64,000 nucleotides of DNA from Agrostemma githago (taxonomy: Eukaryota; Streptophyta; Magnoliopsida; Caryophyllales; Caryophyllaceae). How positions within the stretch are numbered: the first letter of the stretch is position 1; each line of letters starts with the position of its first letter. Of this stretch, positions 56,136 to 64,000 are shown one piece after another. Position numbers and translations under genes: made by a program. The stretch spans positions 11,691,081 through 11,755,080 of the forward strand of contig OY288262.1 of assembly GCA_958450325.1 (NCBI GenBank). The letters are read 5' to 3'. Below the pieces are notes generated by a model that saw only the letters and a list, made by a program, of their open reading frames with translations, was not told the DNA's origin and did not search any database.

Positions 56136-57435
56136 GTAAGTGACAAACTTGGTATCTTCAATCAATAAGAATCTTTGATAAGTTCAGTATCATATTTCTT
56201 CGGAACTTGCAATCTGGACATAGTCATTTATGACTCCTTGATGTATAACCAAATATGTATCTCGTCATTGAAATTATGATGATCATAACTATAGCGTATT
56301 AACACGTCTATAGCGCTGCCTCGTTAAAAACTTTGCTAGGAAAAACCCAATGGGACAAAAACCTAGTCGAAGGGAAAAAGAGTGTAGCTAACATTATTTC
56401 TCAACTGATTATCTTCAGGAGAATCAATCAATACGATTTTATCTTATAATTGATCTTTCTTGTCATTGTACGGATTGACATACTTATTGTAGCATTTCAC
56501 TACATTATTTTCCAACTATTATGGCGCTTCTGGACCATAAAGTATTTTCACAGGACAAGAAATTTAATCGTGTATGATTTCTCATACGCTCAAACTTCAA
56601 GCTGAGACAATAAAATCGTGCATTCACACCATATCACATGCATGTTGAATGCGCTCATAGATACACTTACGTGTAGAGGTTCATATATACTTAATCACGA
56701 GTCCTTCAGGAACTCATTCGATCAACCACTGTTGATAATTTATAATATAAGCTCCTTCCCGGAGTACTTATCAATCTAGGAGTATGATCTCCTTTTTAAA
56801 CATATATCCTGCAATATATAACAATAATAATCTCGTGCAACATGTAATACGAACAATGCCCTATAGTGTATATATTCTAAACTACTAATGCTATGATGTA
56901 ATTTTAACTAGTATGCAACGATAAAATAACTATATTACATGCACATGAGACTCAGATGCAAACTGTACAGTATATTCACCAATATTCATAATTGGATTGA
57001 CTTCATGTCAATACGTGGACTTTTAAGTCCATGAGCTCAATCTTAACCATAGATTGTACGTCAACAATCAAAATGGATTTTTTATATAAGATCTGATAAG
57101 TGTCATTTGTAGTGCTTATTTGTAGTATTTTGGTCCCATTTTCCTTGTATAATCGCTCCTTGGGAGCGGTTTATGGGCTTCTTATGTTTCCTTTAGCTCG
57201 TTTCAGGTTCCCGAGACCATTCATGAAGAGTTGGAGTGATTCCGACTCTATACATACACATTTTGGAGCCAACGAAGCTAAGGAACGATGACTCGATGCC
57301 TTGGAATCGACCCCGAGACCTTGGGACCCAATCCCGAGCCTCCGAGACCCGATCCCGAGTCCCGAGAATCGATGAGAAGGCCATGAGAACCAAGGAGGGA
57401 CCGAAAAGTTCATATTGGAGGCCTACAAGACTATT

Positions 57436-57577
57436 CCCGATCGGGTATGGCCTCATCCCGATCGGGAATAAAGAGGAAAGCAAAGACCGGCCACTGTGGG
57501 GTGTTCCCGATCGGGATTCCCACTTTCCCGATCGGGATACACTTTCCCGATCGGGATTTCCCACTTTCCCGATCGGG
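57436..57577 (+). promoter_or_regulatory. Array of six CCCGATCGGG dyads
   Basis: Sites begin at 57436, 57457, 57506, 57527, 57546 and 57568. Each is a perfect 10-bp palindrome; steps are 21, 49, 21, 19 and 22 bp. The last is 56 bp upstream of the TATA box. The same array is in the 3' LTR at 63450-63591 and, as diverged CCCG-NN-CGGG sites, in the solo LTR at 15991-16131. Confidence 0.75.
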
Positions 57578-57632
57578 AAAGTCCCAGCTCAGCCCGTGCT
57601 TTGTTCCTTCCTTCTCCTTTCATTCTTAAACC

Positions 57633-57642
57633 CTATATATAC
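57633..57642 (+). promoter_or_regulatory. LTR TATA box (Athila-like)
   Basis: CTATATATAC in U3, followed by a C-rich CCCCCTCTTG. Its counterpart is at 63647-63656. Confidence 0.65.
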
Positions 57643-58747
57643 CCCCCTCTTGTATTAAGACCAGGTTGCATGTTATTTTCTTCACCTCTCCTTAAACCCT
57701 AGATAGTTTTAGGTCAGATTAGATTAGATTAGTGTAGATTAGTCGGTAATTAGTTAGTTAATCATAGTTTAGTACTTGTATTAAGGGATTCTTCAAGAAT
57801 CACCCAAGATTGACAACCTAGGGTGTTTGTATTGGATTCTTCTCATTAATGCAAGTTTCTTCCTTTCTTCTTCCTCTAGTGTGGTATAATCCTTCCTCCT
57901 TTCTCTTATTCTTGTTTTGTTCTTCCAAGTTTCAATCTTTGTTCATCTTAATGTTTGTAGTTCATCGTTTTCATTAGTTTGTTTATGTTTGTTTTGGTTC
58001 TTAGTTTGATTCATCTTGTTTTTGTTAGTTATAGTTTGATAATGATAGAGTAGTGTTCTTGCTAGGGTTAGTAGGGTGATTAGGGTGTTAATTGGGTGAT
58101 TAAGGGTTTGTTAGAGATGATGGGTGGAAGATTTGGGTTTCTTCTTGGTTTATGCACATCACATGTTTGTTGAATTGCTTGAAAGACTAAGTAGGTTGGA
58201 ATGCTTGTTTTTCTTGCCTTTCTTTGTGGGTGTTAGTTTGTTGTGGGTTCGGTTCCCTCATTAAGTTGCGAGAGCCCGGTGAGGACGACCCCTAGGTCAA
58301 GTCTAAGTTGCGAGAGCCCGGATTGGACCTAGGACCATAGCGCGCTAGAACCCCGTTTGTCGTGTGTGTCGCCTCGATGGGTTCTAGGTGGAACCTCTAG
58401 GTTGGTCTAAGTTGCGAGAGCCCGGATCGACCTAGATCACCCTACTACCTCCTCCTCTCTAGTTCTCCCTCGACCACTCCGTTACCCCTTTGACCCCGAC
58501 CTAATCCTAGCCCTTTTTCCTTGTTTGCTTTCCTTAGTCATAGTCCTTAGTCTAGCTCTCTTCCCCTTCTATCATTCTTTAGGATAGTTTAGTCCGTTGA
58601 CCGAGTCTAGTTTTTAGGCGACCTTAGTCTAGGCTATACATTACCGTCCCCGTGGATTCGACCCGACTTGCCCTATCTACTTTAGGAATAGCCGGTTACT
58701 TTATTTGATCGGTGGGGATTCCGCGACAAATCCCTTCCCCATCAATT

Positions 58748-58765
58748 TGGCGCCGTTGCCGGGGA
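58748..58765 (+). promoter_or_regulatory. Primer-binding site of the Athila-like element
   Basis: TGGCGCCGTTGCCGGGGA, 3 bp after the LTR end. This is the tRNA-Asp-type PBS commonly seen in Athila and Calypso elements. Confidence 0.8.
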
Positions 58766-58999
58766 CGGTGCATTGTTTAGACTTTGTTTTCCTTTTTGCT
58801 TGACTTTGTCCTGTGTTTTGTGTTTTCTTTTTCTTTTTGGTTACTTTGCTTCTTGAGTGTGTGCGGTTTATTTCTCTCTTGTCTAGTGCCCAAAAAGCAC
58901 TAGGCTTCTCACGTTTGTTCTTAGTCCACAGTTTGTGCTTAGAGGTGGTGACTATCTTCTTCTTGCGACTCAGAGCCGCTTTAACGGACGGTTGCTAGA
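58766..58999 (+). other. Leader before the Gag-like ORF
   Basis: No gene. A T-rich leader from the PBS to the ATG at 59000. Confidence 0.5.
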
Positions 59000-60265
59000 A
59001 TGAGTGGCTTCCAACCGGGTATGAGCTACGATTTTGGAGCGAGCATGGGGTTTGATCTAAACTCCACACACTCGGGAGCCGATATGAGCTACCACTCTTC
59101 TCCCTTGAACCAAAGCTATGATATGACGTCCCCCTACCATGATCAAGCTTCTTGGGGTAATCAAGATGGGTATGATCCTCAAGATTATGGAAATGGCTAC
59201 CAACAAGTGAATGACTATCAATCCTACGAGCATGGTGATTATTACTCGAGCTATGATTGTGAACCCACCATGTACAATCAAGATTCACCTTATGGAAGCC
59301 AATACCCCCGAAACCCACCATATTACCCTCCACCCCAACCACAATATGAACCCTATGACCCACAATACTACCAACCACCCCAACCTTGCTACCAAAATTA
59401 TGATGCCCCACCCTATGGGCATCATCAAGATTATGAAGGAGCCTTACACGACCCCAATGATCACCAATTGCCCGACATGGAGGTGTTTCAATCCTTTCTT
59501 CAAATGCAAAGGAGCACCCAAGAAATGGCCAATCAAATTCAAAAGGATCAAGTTCAATTGCAAAGAGAGCAAAATGAATTTTTGGCCCAACTTCTAAGGG
59601 AAAACGAGGCGAGGAATGTTCAATTAGACGCGTTAGCGGCTAAAACCGCAATGCTTCTATCCCAAGCATCGCATTTAGATGGAGGGTGCCCACTTGAGAG
59701 AGAGGAGCAACCTAATTATGAAGCCGCCGATGTAGTTCCCTTTGAGAGAGAGATTTGCTTTGAAGAACCTCAATCGTCTACCCAAAAAGAGACGAGTGAG
59801 GAGATGACCCTTAGTGAAGGCTATATTGGTGAGGATTTGGAGGAAGATAGTGAGTTGGATGGGTTGGTGGAGTTTGTGAGGATGTTGGGCGAAATTGTTA
59901 TCCTTGAGTTGCCCTTGTCCGAGAACGAAGATATGCATCATGAGCCCCTTGCTAGTTCACCGAGTGATGGTTTGGAAGGGATTGAAACCGCCGGTAGAAG
60001 TTTCGATCCTCTCCTCCATGATGATGTGGGGCCGAGTGATGAAGATGGGGAACCACAACTTGAGGCAAGTGTGGGGGTGTGCATCGAGGAAGTGAGGCCA
60101 AAACCGCTTTTTGTGCCTCGATTCTTGGAGACGAAGCTTGATTGTGATTGGAGGCAATGCTTGGAGAAGAAGAGATCGGTGGAGCTCGTAGGATGGAGAG
60201 ACCCCGGAGATTACTATGAAGATGATGTCGGGTCTTGGGATTCCTACTTCTTGCCTCCTCCTTAG
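59000..60265 (+). CDS. Gag-like protein of the non-autonomous element (421 aa)
   Basis: An intact frame from ATG 59000 to TAG 60263. The first roughly 150 residues are Tyr/Pro/Gln-rich and low complexity. Residues about 160-225 look like a coiled coil (MQRSTQEMANQIQKDQVQLQ). The rest is acidic (SEGYIGEDLEEDSELDGL) and ends with a Trp/Asp/Tyr-rich tail closing YFLPPP. There is no zinc knuckle and no enzyme domain. The Tyr/Pro-rich and coiled-coil parts recall the C-terminal half of Athila Gag; the acidic C-terminus is not one I recognise. A role in particle or RNA packaging is inferred. Confidence 0.7.
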   Translation: MSGFQPGMSYDFGASMGFDLNSTHSGADMSYHSSPLNQSYDMTSPYHDQASWGNQDGYDPQDYGNGYQQVNDYQSYEHGDYYSSYDCEPTMYNQDSPYGSQYPRNPPYYPPPQPQYEPYDPQYYQPPQPCYQNYDAPPYGHHQDYEGALHDPNDHQLPDMEVFQSFLQMQRSTQEMANQIQKDQVQLQREQNEFLAQLLRENEARNVQLDALAAKTAMLLSQASHLDGGCPLEREEQPNYEAADVVPFEREICFEEPQSSTQKETSEEMTLSEGYIGEDLEEDSELDGLVEFVRMLGEIVILELPLSENEDMHHEPLASSPSDGLEGIETAGRSFDPLLHDDVGPSDEDGEPQLEASVGVCIEEVRPKPLFVPRFLETKLDCDWRQCLEKKRSVELVGWRDPGDYYEDDVGSWDSYFLPPP

Positions 60266-63107
60266 AGGCCGTGGAGGTCGGTTAAGCTCGAGCGCTTCTT
60301 GGGCCTTCACTACGATGTCGGTAGCGCGTTCGACTTGCTCCTCCATGCCCTTGAGGGCTACGGTTGAAGAAGAATCCACCATCCTAGGTTTGACGGAGTT
60401 CCTAAAAGAACTGTCATGTTGTATATTCCCCTCCTCTTCTTCTTTAGAATACTTGTCCTTGTATTTGTGTGTTTTCTTCTTTTGATTTTTGTTTGTTTTT
60501 GTGAAGCTCTTGTAATTGATTTGGTATTTTGATGAGTGATGTGAGGGAGTGAATTTGATGTGTATTTTGAGTTTATTGTGATAGGTGCAATGAAGATGAC
60601 TCCTTGAGAGGATTGGTTATCGATATAGCTCTCATATCATGCCACCCATGTACCTCATTTTCATACCTTCATCTCATTCCTCCTTACTTTAGACCGATAT
60701 TCACATCAAATACCCCCCCTTCACACCTTTACCACCTCTACCATGCGGTATTATCGAGAGTGAAGAGGAATAGCAATGAAGAAGACAAGCTTTGTGCCAA
60801 TTTTGAATCATGAGGTGATGGAGCGAGTGAGTTGCTAACCGATCGGTATAGCAACTATCCTTTCTTTTCCATCTCTTATAGCTTGTCTCCCTTTACATGT
60901 CCCCCTTCCCCTTATATTTGTGTCATGGTAGCCCTCGGGGCCTAGGTATTGGTTGCTCTTGACTCTCGATGAGCAAGTATGGGGAGTATGGCCACTACTA
61001 CTCACACAAGCATCGAGAGTCGTTTCAAAACCCAAATTTTATAAGTTTTTCACTCTTTTTTTTTTTTTTTTTTGAGGATTTAGTCGGATTTAGGCGGAAT
61101 CCGGGCTAGGTGACTTGATTACACCTAGCCCTCCCCTCCCATTTCCTTTTATTTCCTTCTTTTTATTTCTTCCCCCATCCATATCTTTTTCTTGTCTCGG
61201 CCCATGGTGACTTGACTACACCCCGGCCGGACACCTTCTATCCTTTTCTTCACCTTATTTTTTATTTTTAGCTTTATTTTCATAGTTTCTTTTCTTTTCT
61301 TTTGTCTCTCCACACCCTACGATCGAGCATGAGGACATGGCTCGATTTAAGTGTGGGGGAGCGATATTCTAGTATAGTTAGTTTTATTTTCTTAGTTTTC
61401 CGAAAAAAATCTTCAAAAACCCTAAAAATTTGAAATTTTTTCACAAAAATCAAAAAGATTTTTCTTTGTGTATTTTCCTTTTGTGTCATTGTGTAGTATT
61501 TTTGTTTTGTTGTGTGCGTGTTTTGCCTCTCCCTTTCCTTATAGGTCGCTTAATCGCCGCTAGCTTTGGAGAGCTTTCAAGACTCCCGGTAACATCTTAT
61601 CCCTTCTCTTCTTTACCTCGTGCGGAGTTTGGAGAAGTTGTGATGTTGTGTGCTCGGGCGGAGCTTTGTAAAGTCGTGGTGGATTTGGAGACTTGTTTCG
61701 ATGATCGGGGTGGTGTTTGTGTTGTGTATGTGTTTGTTTTGTTTTGTGTTTGTTTCTTACTTTTGTCTCTTATTCTTTCGTTCTCGTCATGTCTTTAAAT
61801 TTTGTGTTATGTTGCATTGTGAGTCTTGTGTGTAAATGGTTTTCGAAAACCCGGTTTAGAGGCTAGAGTGTGAGTGTCCATTTTCCCTTCCTAGTAGTAT
61901 AAATCGAGTCTTGGACTTTAGTCTAGTAGAATGACCCTAAATCAATGATTTCGTTGGTCCTTTACCTTGAGTCCACCTTTCTTACTAGGGATTTACTACG
62001 GGATTTGCATTTTGACCATTATGACCACCCACGGCGTGAATAGGCCTTGGTTACCGAGTCCCGTCCCCTAGGTGACCGTGTTTAGGATCGTTTTGACTAG
62101 TCCAAGTTCTCCACTTTTTGTGGGTTTGAAGGGAAGGCGCCGTCCCGACTCACCCATTTACCTACCCCTACGCACATTCCACACAATAAAATGCAATGTG
62201 TTGATTCTCTCTTTCTTGTCATACAAAGATATGTCGAAAATGCCAAATCTTGCCAAAAAAAGGGGCAAAGAAAAGAAAATGAAAGAAAGAAAAGAAATGA
62301 AGAAAAAGAAAAGGGCACAAAAGCTAAAAACAAAGTAGAAAAGAAGAAAAAGAATTGGCATGGAAAAACAAAGCAAAAATGCAAAAGAAAAGAGAAAATG
62401 CCAAAAGAAAATCGTCTCACAAAAATAACTCCTACCTCTCAAAATAAGCCTTTTTCCGACCTTTGCCGTGAAGAGCCTACCAAAGGACCGAGTCCCGAGG
62501 AAGGATGATAGCGGCATTAGTCGGTCTTCCCTCATTTTGCATATTTCCACCTTTTTACTTGGACTAGTTAGGCGGTTTTAGCCATGGGAAGACCCTCTCG
62601 GCTCACGCTAAAGGGGGGCGGGGTCTCACTTACCTACAGTGTCGACTAACACCGTGGTTCATCACTTTCCATCTCCGCCGATCGTCCCGTAGTAAGTTTT
62701 TAGAAAGTTAGGAGGACCTAGGTAAGTTACCAACGTTTTTATTGCTTTGTCGTCATACTATTAGGGTTTAGTCCACCTTGGTTTGTATTGCTAGCTTGGG
62801 AACGTTGTCGCTTACCTCGAATCCTAAACCGGTGTTTCATTCACCGCTTTTAGAGGGAAGCGGTATTTGTTTTGTTTTGGGTGCAACCGATTATGTGTTT
62901 GTGTGTGTGTTTGTTTGTTTATGTGTTTTGTGTCCGGTTGCATCCACAGTTTTGTCGCAAGACCCAACTTGCCTTGCGGAGTGCACTTGTCCTCTAAGTG
63001 CACTCGCGTGAGTTGAAGGGGCGTAGGGTGCGCTAATACCCGCTCGGTTAGTTTGGTAGTTAGTTTGTGCTTACTCGAGGGCGAGTAAAGGTTAAGTGTG
63101 GGGGAGT
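60266..63107 (+). other. Non-coding internal region of the Athila-like element
   Basis: 2.8 kb without a convincing gene. Contains T-rich tracts, a run of about 19 T (61053-61072), an A/G-rich tract (62250-62410), and a second PPT-like TTAAGTGTGGGGGAG at 61347-61361, identical over 15 bases to the terminal PPT. Probably the 3' untranslated region with the pol genes lost. Confidence 0.6.
63092..63107 (+). promoter_or_regulatory. Polypurine tract of the Athila-like element
   Basis: TTAAGTGTGGGGGAGT directly abuts the TGATAAGTG start of the 3' LTR, as in Athila elements. Confidence 0.8.
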
Positions 63108-64000
63108 TGATAAGTGTCATTTGTAGTGCTTATTTGTAGTGTTTTGGTCCCATTTTCCTTGTATAATCGCTCCTTGGGAGCGGTTTATGGGCTTCTTATG
63201 TTTCCTTTAGCTCGTTTCAGGTTCCCGAGACCATTCATGAAGAGTTGGAGTGATTCCGACTCTATACATACACATTTTGGAGCCAACGAAGCTAAGGAAC
63301 GATGACTCGATGCCTTGGAATCGACCCCGAGACCTTGGGACCCAATCCCGAGCCTCCGAGACCCAATCCCGAGTCCCGAGAATCGATGAGAAGGCCATGA
63401 GAACCAAGGAGGGACCGAAAAGTTCATATTGGAGGCCTACAAGACTATTCCCGATCGGGTATGGCCTCATCCCGATCGGGAATAAAGAGGAAAGCAAAGA
63501 CCGGCCACTGTGGGGTGTTCCCGATCGGGATTCCCACTTTCCCGATCGGGATACACTTTCCCGATCGGGATTTCCCACTTTCCCGATCGGGAAAGTCCCA
63601 GCTCAGTCCGTGCTTTGTTCCTTCCTTCTCCTTTCATTCTTAAACCCTATATATACCCCCCTCTTGTATTAAGACCAGGTCGCATGTTATTTTCTTCACC
63701 TCTCCTTAAACCCTAGATAGTTTTAGGTCAGATTAGATTAGATTAGTGTAGATTAGTCGGTAATTAGTTAGTTAATCATAGTTTAGTACTTGTATTAAGG
63801 GATTCTTCAAGAATCACCCAAGATTGACAACCTAGGGTGTTTGTATTGGATTCTTCTCATTAATGCAAGTTTCTTCCTTTCTTCTTCCTCTAGTGTGGTA
63901 TAATCCTTCCTCCTTTCTCTTATTCTTGTTTTGTTCTTCCAAGTTTCAATCTTTGTTCATCTTAATGTTTGTAGTTCATAGTTTTCATTAGTTTGTTTAT
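63108..64000 (+). repeat. 3' LTR of the Athila-like element, cut by the window
   Basis: The first 893 bp of the LTR. Five substitutions against the 5' LTR (near 57127, 57351, 57593, 57667 and 57966) and no indels. The rest lies beyond the window. Confidence 0.9.

Larger units (their letters stand above)
53257..57093 (-). mobile_element. Copia element 3' internal region, split by two insertions
   Basis: Segments 53257-53553 and 56141-57093 belong to one minus-strand Copia remnant. They share three copies of a conserved motif of about 60 nt (CTCGTTAAAACC, AAAAACCCAGTGGGA, GGAAAAAGAGTA). The first gap is the Tat-type solo LTR, and the right break is the Athila-like element. No RT, integrase or gag remains; this is the 3' untranslated part. 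Confidence 0.6.
57094..58744 (+). repeat. 5' LTR of the Athila-like element (1,651 bp)
   Basis: Starts TGATAAGTGTCA, ends CCCCATCA. It holds six CCCGATCGGG dyads (57436-57577), a TATA box (57633-57642), and CT-rich sequence. U5 ends with AAATCCCTTCCCCATCA. Confidence 0.9.
57094..64000 (+). mobile_element. Non-autonomous Athila-like LTR retrotransposon
   Basis: 5' LTR 57094-58744, PBS at 58748, internal region 58745-63107 of 4.4 kb, PPT, then the 3' LTR from 63108 running past the window end. No protease, RT, RNase H or integrase frame; the only long frame is a Gag-like 421-aa protein. The PBS and AAGTGTGGGGGAG PPT are Athila style. The visible 893 bp of the LTR pair differ at five positions (99.4% identity) with no indels, so insertion was recent. 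The 5-bp flank on the left is AGATC; the right flank is outside the window. Mobilisation in trans by an autonomous Athila relative is inferred. Confidence 0.85.

Noticed and set aside
57193..57658. Overlapping open frames in the LTRs (both strands), repeated at 63207-63716 and 15846-16374
   Set aside because: They arise from the palindromic, stop-poor CCCGATCGGG LTR sequence and carry no domain.
62097..62550. Phe-rich minus-strand frames
   Set aside because: Antisense of an A/G-rich tract; composition artefact.

Overview
This window is nuclear DNA of a flowering plant, most likely a eudicot. It has intron-rich genes with plant-type splice sites, a plant N2227-family methyltransferase, a plant cytochrome P450, a mitochondrial bL12 gene and dense plant retrotransposons and MITEs. 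The retroelement style (Tat/Retand-type Ty3 elements with a captured plant mobile domain, CTCCCTCC-ended Stowaways) would fit Caryophyllales, but that is a weak inference.

Layout. 1-2.0 kb: tandem and foldback repeats and a duplicated exon-like segment. 2.0-18.2 kb: a Tat-lineage Ty3/gypsy element with a 5'-truncated 5' LTR, PBS, gag-pro-RT-RNH, a second archaeal-type RNase H, integrase, an antisense two-exon plant-mobile-domain gene with its own TATA box, a polypurine tract and a full 3' LTR. The 3' LTR is interrupted by a solo LTR of an Athila-like family. 18.2-21.4 kb: Stowaway MITE, tRNA-derived SINE and a Tourist-like element. 21.4-36.3 kb: one complete 18-exon gene for an N2227/carnosine-N-methyltransferase-like protein (483 aa), whose introns hold LINE, Stowaway, Tourist-like and other repeats. 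36.3-39.2 kb: three Stowaways and a 1.3-kb long-TIR element. 39.3-40.9 kb (minus): a complete three-exon P450, probably CYP718-like (493 aa). 41-47.7 kb: intergenic, with degenerate short repeats. 47.7-48.3 kb (minus): an intronless mitochondrial ribosomal protein bL12 gene (197 aa). 48.4-64 kb: a nested retrotransposon cluster with a LINE remnant, a Copia solo LTR, a Tat-type LTR fragment, a minus-strand Copia remnant split by a Tat-type solo LTR (TSD GTAAG), and a young non-autonomous Athila-like element whose 3' LTR runs off the window.

The three host genes are unrelated in function and look like ordinary single genes. Most of the biology is in the mobile elements. The strongest unexplained pattern is that at least two unrelated LTR families carry arrays of 10-12 bp inverted half-sites with a free central dinucleotide. 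The arrays have a fixed spacing grammar (about 21 bp, then about 50 bp) and sit directly upstream of the LTR TATA box. All coordinates, splice models and repeat boundaries were read by eye. Family names come from recognised motifs and were not checked by database search.
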